Source: an uncultured Clostridia bacterium (GTDB lineage Bacteria > Bacillota > Clostridia > Christensenellales > Pumilibacteraceae). From it: a stretch of DNA of 33,216 bases. The DNA lies in assembly GCA_947178255.1 (NCBI GenBank), contig CAMWXP010000016.1, forward strand, positions 1 to 33,216, in the 5' to 3' direction. Of the stretch, positions 7,981 through 15,810 are shown piece by piece. The notes under the pieces are model-generated. The model saw only the letters and a program-made list of their open reading frames with translations, made no database searches and was not told the DNA's origin. Made by a program: the position numbers and the translations under genes. Positions within the stretch are counted from its first letter, which is position 1. Each line of letters starts with the position of its first letter.

Positions 7981-8881
7981 CCCTGAGCCCTCCGACAAGT
8001 GATTGTACATTGGTTATATTATCATGTTCACAAAGATTTGTCAACTCATTTAGTATATTTATAGCAGCAAGCGGCTCGAAAATATTTGCCGTGCCCACCT
8101 GCACCGCCGCCGCACCGCACAGCATAAATTCGGCTGCGTCCGTGCCGCTTACTATTCCGCCCATACCGATTATGGGAATGTTCACTGCCTTATAGCATTG
8201 GTAAACCATTCTAAGCGCAACTGGCTTGACCGCAGGCCCCGACAGTCCGCCCGTAACAGCGTTGAGCACGGGCCGCCTTGTCTTATAATCGACCGCCATT
8301 GCCGCGACGGTGTTGATAAGGCTGATCGCATCCGCGCCCGCGTTTTGCGCCGCAAGCGCGTTTTTGGATATGTCGGCAACGTTGGGCGTAAGCTTGACAA
8401 TAAGCGGCTTTTTACACACATGTCTTACTGCCTTTACAATATGCTCCACTCCCTCGGGATCTACGCCGAACGCCATGCCGCCTTTTTTAACGTTGGGGCA
8501 AGAAATATTCAATTCAATCATATCGACGTCGGTGTCGCTAAGCATTTGCACTATGCGCACATAGTCGGCCTCGCAGCTTCCCGCGGCGTTTGCAATAACC
8601 ACCGCGCCCGTGCTTTTCATAAACGGCAATTCGTTTTGAATAAAGTATTCCACCCCGGGGTTTTGCAAACCCACGCTGTTGAGCATCCCCGACGGGGTTT
8701 CCGCAATCCTTACGGGTTGATTACCCTGCCGCGGCTCCAACGTCAAGCCTTTGGAGCATATTCCGCCAAGCAATCCCACGTCGTAAAAGTTGTTATATTC
8801 TCTACCAAACCCGAACGTGCCCGAAGCGGTTATTATCGGGTTTTTAAACTGCACGCCCGCAATCGTCGTTTTCATGTTCAT
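7973..8881 (-). CDS. pyrD: Dihydroorotate dehydrogenase, class 1B catalytic subunit
   Basis: Oxidises dihydroorotate to orotate with FMN, passing electrons to PyrK and then NAD+. The 302 residues carry NPIITASGTFGFGREY (14-29), NSVGLQNPGVE (68-78), the catalytic-Cys motif NISCPNVKKGG (125-135, Cys128), IVKLTPN and the FMN-phosphate loop IIGMGGI. The start ATG 8879-8881 overlaps the pyrK stop as ATGA, with GGAGG 10 nt upstream in pyrK; a second ATG at 8873-8875 is less well spaced. Overlap with pyrK on one side and pyrE on the other indicates tightly coupled translation. Cytoplasmic heterotetramer with PyrK. Confidence 0.97.
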   Translation of the reverse strand: MNMKTTIAGVQFKNPIITASGTFGFGREYNNFYDVGLLGGICSKGLTLEPRQGNQPVRIAETPSGMLNSVGLQNPGVEYFIQNELPFMKSTGAVVIANAAGSCEADYVRIVQMLSDTDVDMIELNISCPNVKKGGMAFGVDPEGVEHIVKAVRHVCKKPLIVKLTPNVADISKNALAAQNAGADAISLINTVAAMAVDYKTRRPVLNAVTGGLSGPAVKPVALRMVYQCYKAVNIPIIGMGGIVSGTDAAEFMLCGAAAVQVGTANIFEPLAAINILNELTNLCEHDNITNVQSLVGGLRVD

Positions 8882-9636
8882 AGCACGATGTCCTCCAACG
8901 GGAATACGGGCCCATCCGCACACGCGCGAAGCAACTTCTGCTCACCGTCGACCATAATATTGACCGAGCAAACGAGGCAAGCGCCTACGCCGCAGCCCAT
9001 GCGCTGTTCCATGCTCGCATAACCTGTTACGCCGTGCTTTTTGCAATAGTCTTGCGCCGTTTTCATCATGCCGTATGCGCCGCAAACGTACAGCACGTCG
9101 GGCGAAACCTCGGCAAGCAAATCGGTGGGAAATCCGTGGTGACCGTAGCTGCCGTCGTCCGTGCAGTAAAGCACACGCTTGCACACCCTGTCGAAGTCGT
9201 TTTTGTATGTGCCCATTGCGGCGGCGTTTCTAAAACCTAATAACGCAGTAACGTGGAGCGACGGATTTTGTCCGGCTATTTTTATCAGCGGCGCGCAGCC
9301 CGTGCCGCCGCCGAGCAATACGATATTTTTCTTGTCTTGCAAAATCGGAAAGCCGTTGCCGAGTGGCAATATCGCGTCGAACTTATATCCGGCTTTTTGC
9401 GTTACAAATGCGTGAGTGCCTTCGCCTACGTCGGCTACTATAAACGTTATCGTATGCTCGTCGCTTTTGTACACGCAAATAGGACGGCGCAAGGACTTAC
9501 CGGGCACCTTTATGTGCGCAAACTGCCCCGCGGCAATATTCGGCAACGCAGTATCGCTTGACGCCTCCACGCGGTAAACGCTTCCGTCAAAGCATTCTAT
9601 TTTCGATATTGTAAGCTGAGCTACAACAGGTTTCAT
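8878..9636 (-). CDS. pyrK: Dihydroorotate dehydrogenase electron transfer subunit
   Basis: Binds FAD and a [2Fe-2S] cluster and carries electrons from PyrD to NAD+. The 252 residues show the FAD motif RRPICVY (50-56), the NAD-binding LLGGGTGCAPL (107-117), YVCGAYGMMK near 183, and the cluster ligands Cys215, Cys220, Cys223 and Cys239 in the pattern CGVGACLVC...RACADGPVF. ATG 9634-9636 is preceded by AAAAGGAA and lies 14 nt after the pyrF stop. The presence of PyrK fixes the adjacent PyrD as the NAD-dependent class 1B type found in anaerobes and Firmicutes. Confidence 0.97.
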   Translation of the reverse strand: MKPVVAQLTISKIECFDGSVYRVEASSDTALPNIAAGQFAHIKVPGKSLRRPICVYKSDEHTITFIVADVGEGTHAFVTQKAGYKFDAILPLGNGFPILQDKKNIVLLGGGTGCAPLIKIAGQNPSLHVTALLGFRNAAAMGTYKNDFDRVCKRVLYCTDDGSYGHHGFPTDLLAEVSPDVLYVCGAYGMMKTAQDYCKKHGVTGYASMEQRMGCGVGACLVCSVNIMVDGEQKLLRACADGPVFPLEDIVL

Positions 9637-9650
9637 TTGCTATATTCCTT

Positions 9651-10532
9651 TTAACCTAATGCGGTTTTCAAGTCGTCGCGCATTGCCAAAGCCGCTTCCC
9701 GCGCCGCCTTGTAATACGGCAAGCCTTTGTACTTATCCGCCTTATACGCGGCGATTATTCCACGCGAATTGTTGACTATCGCGCCCCTGCCGTTTTCGTC
9801 GAACGCCGCCGCGGCGTCCTTACCCTTACCGCCCTGCGCGCCGTAACCGGGTACAAGAAAGAACACCGATTTTAATTGCCTTCTGAGTGCGCGGGCCTCG
9901 TCGGGATTTGTCGCGCCTACAACTGCACCGACAGCGCTGTAACCGTACTTGCCTATTGTGCTTTGCCCCCATTCGGTAATAAGCTCGCCTACACGGATAT
10001 ACATCGGTTTGCCGTCGGTGCCGACTATATTTTGCAGCTGTGCCGCCGACGGATTAGACATGCGGGCAAGCACGAATATGCCTTTGCCGTCACTTTCGCA
10101 AACGTCGGTAAACGGCTTAATGCCGTCATAACCTGGATACGGATTGACTGTTATATAGTCGTACAATCCGCTTTTAAGATACGCCGCTGCATACGCTTCG
10201 GCAGTGCTGCCTATGTCGTTGCGCTTGACGTCCGCCATTACTATAAGCCCGTTCTTTTTGGCGTAAGCGGCAGTTTGTTCCATAGCGCGAACGCCGTAAT
10301 ACGAATACAATTCATAAAACGCCGATTGAATTTTAACGGCGGGAACGACGTCTTTTATTTCGTCTATAATGCGGCAGTTGAATTCGGTAATAGCGCCTGC
10401 CGCGCTCTCGGGGCTTGTGGCGCACTTACTAAGCTGTTCGGGTAAATATTCAAGCCGCGGATCGAGCCCCGCAACCGTCGGATTAGACGTTTGTTCTATG
10501 CTGTCTATAAGCGTATCGGTAATATTTTTCAC
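9651..10532 (-). CDS. pyrF: Orotidine 5'-phosphate decarboxylase (long type)
   Basis: Decarboxylates OMP to UMP, the last step of the pathway. The 293 residues match the long (about 270-310 residue) OMPDC type. They have GLDPR (22-26), the catalytic charged network DVKRND (Asp101, Lys103, Asp106) in ADVKRNDIGSTAEAY, and the later VPGYGAQGG phosphate-binding loop. The start is GTG 10530-10532, overlapping the pyrC stop as GTGA; a GGAG lies about 13 nt upstream, so translation is probably coupled to pyrC. Gene order differs from Bacillus, where pyrF follows pyrD. Confidence 0.95.
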   Translation of the reverse strand: MKNITDTLIDSIEQTSNPTVAGLDPRLEYLPEQLSKCATSPESAAGAITEFNCRIIDEIKDVVPAVKIQSAFYELYSYYGVRAMEQTAAYAKKNGLIVMADVKRNDIGSTAEAYAAAYLKSGLYDYITVNPYPGYDGIKPFTDVCESDGKGIFVLARMSNPSAAQLQNIVGTDGKPMYIRVGELITEWGQSTIGKYGYSAVGAVVGATNPDEARALRRQLKSVFFLVPGYGAQGGKGKDAAAAFDENGRGAIVNNSRGIIAAYKADKYKGLPYYKAAREAALAMRDDLKTALG

Positions 10533-11794
10533 AGCGATTTAAGCTCTCCTTTTACTATTACCTGCGTTATTTTTCCGTTGAGTCGCCAACCGTCGAAAAG
10601 CGAGTTTTTGCCCTTGGATTTGAACTCGGCGGCGTCGACAACATACTCTGCGTCGGGGTCGATAATAACTATATCGGCACGCGCGCCCTGCTCTATCCTG
10701 CCACGGTCGTTAAGCCCCAAAATGCGCGACGGCTCGTAGCTCATAAGCCGACAAAGGTCGGACGGCTTGATCGTATCCGTAAGCACAAGATATGTGTATG
10801 CCATAGAAAACGCCGTTTCCAATCCCACCGTGCCAAACGGCGCGTAGTCGAATTCTACGTTCTTTTCGTCGAAGCTGTGCGGCGCATGGTCGGTGGCTAT
10901 AACGTCTATCGTGCCGTCCTTAATGCCATCGATAATCGCCTGCACGTCGGCCTCCTCGCGGAGCGGCGGATTGATTTTCGCATTGGTGTTATACGATAAA
11001 ATTTCGTCGTCGGTTGCCCCGAAGTAGTGCGGACATGTCTCGCAGGTAACCTGCACGCCGCGCGCCTTAGCCGCGCGTATTATATCCACCGATTCGGCGG
11101 TAGACACGTGGCAAATATGTATGCGCGCGCCCGCCTCTTCGGCGAGCAGTACGTCGCGCGCCACGGCCGCGCTTTCCGCCGAGCGCGGGATGCCGCGCAG
11201 TCCGCATATAGTAGCGTTGTCGCCGTCGTTTACAACGCCGCCCGCCGATATACTCTTGTCCTCACTGTGCGACAGCAGCGGAATATTAAACGTTTTTGCG
11301 TATTTGAGCGCGTTAAGCATAACCGCGCCGCTTGATACAGGCACGCCGTCGTCGGACACCGCAATCGCGCCCGCTTGCTTCATCTTGCCGTATTCGCAAA
11401 GCTCTACACCCTTTTGACCGACCGTTATGCACCCTACCGGGAACACGTCGGCGTTGCCCGCTTTGTCGCTCTTTTGTCGCACGTAGCCCACCATTGCGGG
11501 ATTGTCGAGCGGCGGCACAGTATTTGGCATACAGCAAATCGTGGTAAACCCGCCCGCAAGCGCTGCGGCCGACCCGCTTTCTATATCCTCTTTGTGTGTT
11601 TGCCCGGGATCGCGCAAATGACAGTGCATGTCTATAAAACCCGGAAAGACAAGCTTGCCGTCGCAGTCTATCACTTCGGCGCTCGGATATTCTATATTGG
11701 GCGCAAGTAGCTTGATTATGCCTTCGTCTATAAGGACGTCGGACTGCTGCATACCGTCCTTGTTAACTACCGTTGCGTGTTTAAGTAATATCAT
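10529..11794 (-). CDS. pyrC: Dihydroorotase, class I
   Basis: Zinc hydrolase that cyclises carbamoyl aspartate to dihydroorotate. The 421 residues have the metal motif DMHCHLRDPG (55-64; His57, His59, substrate Arg61), further ligands near Asp148-149, His176 (LLSHSED) and His229 (HICHVST), and the catalytic Asp302 in ATDHAPHSFDEK. All expected active-site residues are present, so this is an active enzyme rather than an inactive ATCase-associated homologue. ATG 11792-11794 overlaps the pyrB stop as ATGA, and the GTG of pyrF overlaps its own stop, placing it in the coupled chain pyrB-pyrC-pyrF. Confidence 0.97.
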   Translation of the reverse strand: MILLKHATVVNKDGMQQSDVLIDEGIIKLLAPNIEYPSAEVIDCDGKLVFPGFIDMHCHLRDPGQTHKEDIESGSAAALAGGFTTICCMPNTVPPLDNPAMVGYVRQKSDKAGNADVFPVGCITVGQKGVELCEYGKMKQAGAIAVSDDGVPVSSGAVMLNALKYAKTFNIPLLSHSEDKSISAGGVVNDGDNATICGLRGIPRSAESAAVARDVLLAEEAGARIHICHVSTAESVDIIRAAKARGVQVTCETCPHYFGATDDEILSYNTNAKINPPLREEADVQAIIDGIKDGTIDVIATDHAPHSFDEKNVEFDYAPFGTVGLETAFSMAYTYLVLTDTIKPSDLCRLMSYEPSRILGLNDRGRIEQGARADIVIIDPDAEYVVDAAEFKSKGKNSLFDGWRLNGKITQVIVKGELKSL

Positions 11795-12711
11795 AATCTA
11801 TCATCTCCATTGACAAGCAAGTCCAGCATAGCCATACGCACCGCAACGCCGTTGGTCACTTGTTCTACTATCATGCTGTTGCTTCCGTCGGCTACGTCGC
11901 CCGCAATTTCCAACCCGCGGTTGATAGGACCGGGGTGCATTACTATGCAGTTATCGGCGCAAAGCTCCAACCGCTTTTGCGTAACGCCGTAGTATTCGTG
12001 GTATTCGCCTTGCGTGGAAAAATACGCGCCGTCCATGCGCTCGCGCTGCACGCGTAGCGGTACTACGATATCGGCGCCGATTATAGCCTTGTCGAAGTTT
12101 GTTTCCACGTCGCAGCCCAAGCCGTCTATACCGCACGGAAGCAGCGAGTACGGCGCGCAAACCGTGACCTTTGCGCCAAGCATACCGAACAGTATCGCGT
12201 CGCTGCGCGCAACGCGCGAATGCTTGATATCGCCTACTATAACAACCTTTTTGCCGTCGACGTTGCCGAAATGCCTACGTGCCGTAAGTCCGTCCAAAAG
12301 TGCCTGCGACGGGTGTTCGTTCAAGCCGTCGCCGGCGTTGATAACCGAAGCGTTTACGCATTCCGCAAGAAGCTTACAGCTGCCCGCCACCGAATGTCGA
12401 ATTACGATTACGTCCGTACCCAGCGCGTCCAGCGTCCGACCCGTGTCCACAAGCGATTCGCCCTTTTGCACGGACGAGGTGGCAACCGATATGCCGCTGA
12501 CCGAAGCGCCCAAATTTTTTGCCGCAGTCTCGAACGAATTGCGCGTGCGCGTGGAATTTTCGTAAAACAACGTAGTAACGTTTTTGCCACGCAGCGCGTT
12601 GCTCTTTTCCCCGCGGTCTATCATGTCGCGCATGACGTTAGCGGTGGAAAGTATTTCGTTTATCTCCGCGCGCGTCAGGTCCTTGATGCCTAAGATGTCC
12701 TTACGTTTCAT
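11791..12711 (-). CDS. pyrB: Aspartate carbamoyltransferase catalytic subunit
   Basis: Condenses carbamoyl phosphate and aspartate, the committed step of pyrimidine synthesis. The 306 residues have the carbamoyl-phosphate motif STRTR (53-57) in ENSTRTRNSFETAAK, the GDGLNEHPSQ loop and MHPGPINRG near the C terminus. No pyrI regulatory subunit is present, so it is likely an unregulated trimer as in Bacillus. ATG 12709-12711 starts 8 nt after the rluD stop, with AGGAAA overlapping that stop. There is no room for a PyrR-type attenuator or any leader between rluD and pyrB, unlike the classic pyr operon. Confidence 0.97.
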   Translation of the reverse strand: MKRKDILGIKDLTRAEINEILSTANVMRDMIDRGEKSNALRGKNVTTLFYENSTRTRNSFETAAKNLGASVSGISVATSSVQKGESLVDTGRTLDALGTDVIVIRHSVAGSCKLLAECVNASVINAGDGLNEHPSQALLDGLTARRHFGNVDGKKVVIVGDIKHSRVARSDAILFGMLGAKVTVCAPYSLLPCGIDGLGCDVETNFDKAIIGADIVVPLRVQRERMDGAYFSTQGEYHEYYGVTQKRLELCADNCIVMHPGPINRGLEIAGDVADGSNSMIVEQVTNGVAVRMAMLDLLVNGDDRL

Positions 12712-12719
12712 TATATTTC

Positions 12720-13616
12720 CTAACCTCTATTCCGAAGTTTTTCCAGTATTTGCGCAAAGTCCGACGGCTCGGGCGCGGTAAACGTCATTTGATCGCCGCG
12801 GCGAGGGTGCGTAAAAGTCAGCACCGCAGAATGCAGAAGCTGCCCGCTTGCGCCAAGGGAGCTTCCGCCGTACAGAGGGTCGCACGACACGGGATGACGG
12901 AGGTACGCCGAGTGCACGCGTATCTGGTGCGTCCTGCCCGTGCAAAGCTCGAACTCTGTGTAGCAGTTGTTTTTGAATCGCTCTATTACTCTGTATTTGG
13001 TTACGGCGCGCCTGCCGTCCGGCACGACCGCCATTTTAAGCCTGTTCTTTTTGTCCCTGCCGATAGGCGCGTCAACCGTGCCCGTATCGCTTTTTAAGTT
13101 GCCGTCAAGCACGGCGTGGTACAGCTTTTTTACGGTGTGCGCCGCAAACTGCTGCCCGAGCGCCGCGTGCGCGTAATCTGTTTTGGCTATCACGATAAGC
13201 CCCGTGGTGTCCTTGTCCAGCCTATGTACTATGCCTGCGCGGACTGCGCCGTACGCAGAAGAAAGCTTGTCGCCGTACTTATACACAAGCGCGTTTACGA
13301 GCGTGCCGTTTTTGTTGCCCGCACCGGGATGAACGACGAGATTGCGCTGCTTGTTTATTACAGCTATATCGTCGTCTTCGTACACGATATCGAGCGGAAT
13401 GTCCTGCGGGATAATATCCGTCACATCCGCTTCGTCCTCAAACGACACGCTGTCGCCCGTTTTGACTATCTGTCCCGCCTTGAACGCCGGTACTCCGCCG
13501 ATCAAAACACTGCCGCCGTCAATCAACTTTTTTATATGCGACCGCGAAATATCCGTTTCGTCGGACAGGAATACGTCCAATCGCGCGCCGCCCTCGGTGC
13601 AGTAAACAGTAGTCAT
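12720..13616 (-). CDS. RluD-family 23S rRNA pseudouridine synthase
   Basis: Isomerises uridine to pseudouridine in 23S rRNA. The 298 residues start with an S4 RNA-binding domain (about 10-60, including RSHIKKLIDGGSVLIGG) and continue with the RluA/RluD catalytic domain. That domain contains HRLDKDTTGL (131-140, catalytic Asp134), GRTHQIRVH and the terminal TFTHP block. It corresponds to Bacillus YlyB, which also sits between lspA and the pyr operon. ATG 13614-13616 overlaps the lspA stop as TGATG. The exact target uridines cannot be assigned from sequence. Confidence 0.93.
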   Translation of the reverse strand: MTTVYCTEGGARLDVFLSDETDISRSHIKKLIDGGSVLIGGVPAFKAGQIVKTGDSVSFEDEADVTDIIPQDIPLDIVYEDDDIAVINKQRNLVVHPGAGNKNGTLVNALVYKYGDKLSSAYGAVRAGIVHRLDKDTTGLIVIAKTDYAHAALGQQFAAHTVKKLYHAVLDGNLKSDTGTVDAPIGRDKKNRLKMAVVPDGRRAVTKYRVIERFKNNCYTEFELCTGRTHQIRVHSAYLRHPVSCDPLYGGSSLGASGQLLHSAVLTFTHPRRGDQMTFTAPEPSDFAQILEKLRNRG

Positions 13617-14425
13617 CAGTCGGTCTCACCTCCGCCGCTTGCTTCGCTTTCCGTAGCAATATCGTCGGCGTCGTCGCCTATTTCTTCGGAACCGTCGGTT
13701 ACCGTGTTTTCCGTATTTTCCGTTGCCGCATCGTCGGCTATAGTATCTTTATTCCCGTCGTCCTCTTGACTGTCTACCGCAGCCCCGCCGTCGGTTTCCG
13801 TCGGCTCGGAATCGATTGTAAACTCGATTTTTTTCTTGTCGTGATCGCGGTACAAAACCAAAAAGTAGAACACGATAAGCAGTACGCCCGTTACAAGCGC
13901 GACGTCGGCTATATTAAAAATATACGCCCAAGTCTTGCTGCCCGCGATAGTCAGCCCAAAGTATTCAAACTCAATAAAGTCGCGAACGTAACCGAGCGCC
14001 ATACGGTCTATGCAGTTGCCCATAGCGCCCGCAACAAACAGCGCCACCGCTATGCGGAAAACTTTGCTTTTGCCCTTGTTGCGTATGAGTACGAGTATAA
14101 ACGCTACCGACGCCGCCACGGCAAAAACACAAAAGAAAATGCGCGCGCCGATATTGCCCATCCAGCTGCGCAGCCAGCTCGACCCGAACGCCGCCGCATA
14201 GTTGTGCACCTTGTGCGCATTCAAAAAGTAAGGAATCAACGGCACTGTCGCGTCGAATTCCAAAAAGTTTTCCACAAGCGATTTGGCTACAAGATCGAGT
14301 ATAAAAACGGATATCATAACTATCCATTCCATTTTTGCTACTTTTAAGTATTCGAAGACCTTGATTGCCGTACGCTTTATAAAAGCCCAAACAGCTTGGA
14401 CTTTGTTTTTAAAACCGCTTGCCAC
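13616..14425 (-). CDS. lspA: Lipoprotein signal peptidase II with long acidic C-terminal tail
   Basis: Membrane aspartyl protease that removes signal peptides from prolipoproteins. The 269 residues contain the family blocks: ILDLVAK in TM1 (about 42-48), HNYAAAFG (74-81, where N-x-G-A-A-F-G is usual), AGAMGNCIDRMALGYVRDF (132-150, catalytic Asp140) and FNIADVALVTGV (170-181, catalytic Asp174). Four hydrophobic segments fit the fold. The protein is about 100 residues longer than normal: about 30 extra at the N terminus, and after residue 195 a hydrophilic tail very rich in Asp, Glu and Thr. The start is GTG 14423-14425, sharing its G with the sepF stop (TAGTG), with GGAG upstream; the ATG 31 codons in has no ribosome-binding site. 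Three lipoproteins in this window would be substrates. Confidence 0.93.
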   Translation of the reverse strand: MASGFKNKVQAVWAFIKRTAIKVFEYLKVAKMEWIVMISVFILDLVAKSLVENFLEFDATVPLIPYFLNAHKVHNYAAAFGSSWLRSWMGNIGARIFFCVFAVAASVAFILVLIRNKGKSKVFRIAVALFVAGAMGNCIDRMALGYVRDFIEFEYFGLTIAGSKTWAYIFNIADVALVTGVLLIVFYFLVLYRDHDKKKIEFTIDSEPTETDGGAAVDSQEDDGNKDTIADDAATENTENTVTDGSEEIGDDADDIATESEASGGGETD

Positions 14426-14979
14426 TAGCTGTCGCTCTCCGGTTTAAGCACGTCCATGGTATCGGGTGTAATCAAAAACAGGTTTCGGCGCACGGTTATA
14501 ACCCTGTCGCCCAGCGCGTACGCCGCGCCCGACGTGAAGTCCATAAGCCGCTGCGCGTCAGGCTTGTCGGAAATGGGATCCAAGTCCACAAGCGCAGGCT
14601 CGCCACGCCGAAGGTATGCTATAAGCTGCTCTACGTCCGCAGTGGTGCGCGGGCGGTAAATAACGAATTTTTTATTAAGCTGCGCCGCAATTCCGTCCGC
14701 CGTTGTGGGAAGCGGCTTTGCTTTGGACTGCTTGACCGTACTGTTTTGGGGCGCAGTGCTGTAAATCTGAGTGGGGTTATTAAGGCTTTGCTCGGTGCGC
14801 TGCGCAGCGTCCGACGTACCTTGAACAGGCGTGGTATACTGAGGCGCACCGCCGTTTTGCGCGGGGCGCGGCCCAATGTAATTTCCGTACGCGTCGTGCG
14901 TATCCTCGTAGTATTCGAGCCCGCCGTTGTAGTTGCTCGAATTACGCAAAAAGTTTTCAAAAAAATCGTCGTTTGCCAT
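14425..14979 (-). CDS. sepF: Cell division protein SepF
   Basis: SepF binds FtsZ and membranes, bundling and tethering FtsZ filaments at the division site. The 184 residues have a short N-terminal segment (MANDDFFENFLRN, compatible with a membrane-targeting amphipathic helix). A Gln/Asn/Pro-rich linker follows (about 30-100), then the SepF domain (about 104-175) with FVIYRPRTTADVEQLIAYLR, LVDLDPISDKPDAQRLMDF and GAAYALGDRVI. It starts 9 nt after the yggS stop. yggS-sepF adjacency is conserved in Gram-positives (ylmE-sepF). Confidence 0.94.
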   Translation of the reverse strand: MANDDFFENFLRNSSNYNGGLEYYEDTHDAYGNYIGPRPAQNGGAPQYTTPVQGTSDAAQRTEQSLNNPTQIYSTAPQNSTVKQSKAKPLPTTADGIAAQLNKKFVIYRPRTTADVEQLIAYLRRGEPALVDLDPISDKPDAQRLMDFTSGAAYALGDRVITVRRNLFLITPDTMDVLKPESDS

Positions 14980-14988
14980 GTTACACCC

Positions 14989-15651
14989 CTACATGTATTG
15001 CCGCGCTCCGAACAGTGCGGAGCCTATCCTTACCATATTACTGCCGAAGCGGATAGCGCGCTCGTAGTCGCCGCTCATGCCGACTGACAGTACGTTAAAG
15101 TCATCTTTGCCGCGAGCAAGCGTTTCGTACAGATTGCGCAGCTTGCGGTAAACCTCGTCGCTCGCGTCCTTAGGCGGCACAGCCATAAGCCCGCGAACGC
15201 GTATGCCGTTCAAGCCTTGCGCGTACTCGGTAAGCGCTTGCGCCGTGTCGAAGTCGGCACCGGTTTTGGTGCTTTCGCCCGCCGCATTGACCTCTATCAA
15301 AACGTCTTGCGTTACACCGCGCTTTACTGCCAGCCGCGATATTTCGTCCGCCAAAACCTGCGAATTTACCGACTGAATGAGCGAAACGCTTCCCACTAGG
15401 TATTTTGCCTTGTTGGTCTGTAAAGTGCCGATAAAGTGCCAATTAGCGGGTTTTACGGCGTCGCGCTTGTTCAAATACTCCTGAACGCGGTTTTCACCGA
15501 TGTCCGTAATGCCGCAATCGAGCGCAATATTGATGACTTCGGGCAAGACGGTTTTGGTCGCTCCCACAATAGTGACGGGCATGCCCGCCGCGGCACGCGC
15601 GACGTTGCTTTGCACCGTCTGTATATTGCGTTTTATATCTACCGAAACCAT
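14989..15651 (-). CDS. YggS/PLPBP-family pyridoxal phosphate homeostasis protein
   Basis: A single-domain PLP-binding protein without known catalysis that buffers PLP and affects amino-acid pools. The 220 residues (from the ATG at 15649-15651) contain the PLP-lysine motif GATKTV (Lys33), GENRVQEYLNK, HFIGTLQTNKAKYL and the C-terminal GMSGDYERAIRFGSNMVRIG. It is first in the long yggS-to-pyrE operon. An in-frame ATG at 15664-15666 would add five residues. The promoter's -10 ends 4 nt before that ATG, so transcription should begin at or inside it: the upstream ATG would be leaderless, while the ATG at 15651 would have a leader of about 13 nt with a weak GGCGGG. Confidence 0.93.
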   Translation of the reverse strand: MVSVDIKRNIQTVQSNVARAAAGMPVTIVGATKTVLPEVINIALDCGITDIGENRVQEYLNKRDAVKPANWHFIGTLQTNKAKYLVGSVSLIQSVNSQVLADEISRLAVKRGVTQDVLIEVNAAGESTKTGADFDTAQALTEYAQGLNGIRVRGLMAVPPKDASDEVYRKLRNLYETLARGKDDFNVLSVGMSGDYERAIRFGSNMVRIGSALFGARQYM

Positions 15652-15670
15652 GCTATAACCCGCCATAGTA

Positions 15671-15699
15671 ATTATACCATAAAGCTACTGTTAACGCAA
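15671..15699 (-). promoter_or_regulatory. Promoter of the yggS-sepF-lspA-rluD-pyr operon
   Basis: TTGCGT (15694-15699) and TATAAT (15671-15676) are 17 bp apart, with an extended -10 (TGG before TATAAT). The predicted start is about 15664. I see no other promoter of comparable quality before the terminator at 6661-6691. Confidence 0.8.
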
Positions 15700-15706
15700 C
15701 TGTTTC

Positions 15707-15742
15707 CCTACTTCTTTTGGAAAAGAAGTAGGCAAGAAAACT
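15707..15742. repeat. Dispersed inverted repeat CTACTTC/GAAGTAG with conserved GCAAGAAAACTTT flank (copy 1)
   Basis: A perfect 12-bp inverted repeat (15707-15718 with 15721-15732) around GG is followed by a conserved flank. Copies occur at 27364-27399 and, with a decayed left arm, at 27480-27515. It lies between the yggS promoter and the metallophosphoesterase stop. Confidence 0.85.
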
Positions 15743-15773
15743 TTACCCATTTTACTTACATTTGTTGTTTTTT

Positions 15774-15799
15774 GTCATTCCGAGCGAAGCGAGGAATCT
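15774..15799. repeat. Dispersed repeat GTCATTCCGAGCGAAGCGAG-type (copy 1)
   Basis: A 26-bp element, GTCATTCC-GAGCGAAGCGAG-GAATCT, with ATTCC/GGAAT ends around a GCGAAGC mini-hairpin. The copy at 27605-27630 differs by a single base. Related elements are, as far as I recall, scattered through genomes of several unrelated phyla. Here it sits about 40 nt from the CTACTTC inverted repeat. Confidence 0.85.
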
Positions 15800-15810
15800 A
15801 AACATGATTT

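Noticed and set aside
8198..9022. 274-codon plus-strand open frame opposite pyrD/pyrK
   Set aside because: Spans two coupled genes on the other strand and has no protein-like features.
12712..12719. PyrR-dependent attenuator before pyrB
   Set aside because: Only 8 nt separate rluD and pyrB; no leader exists.
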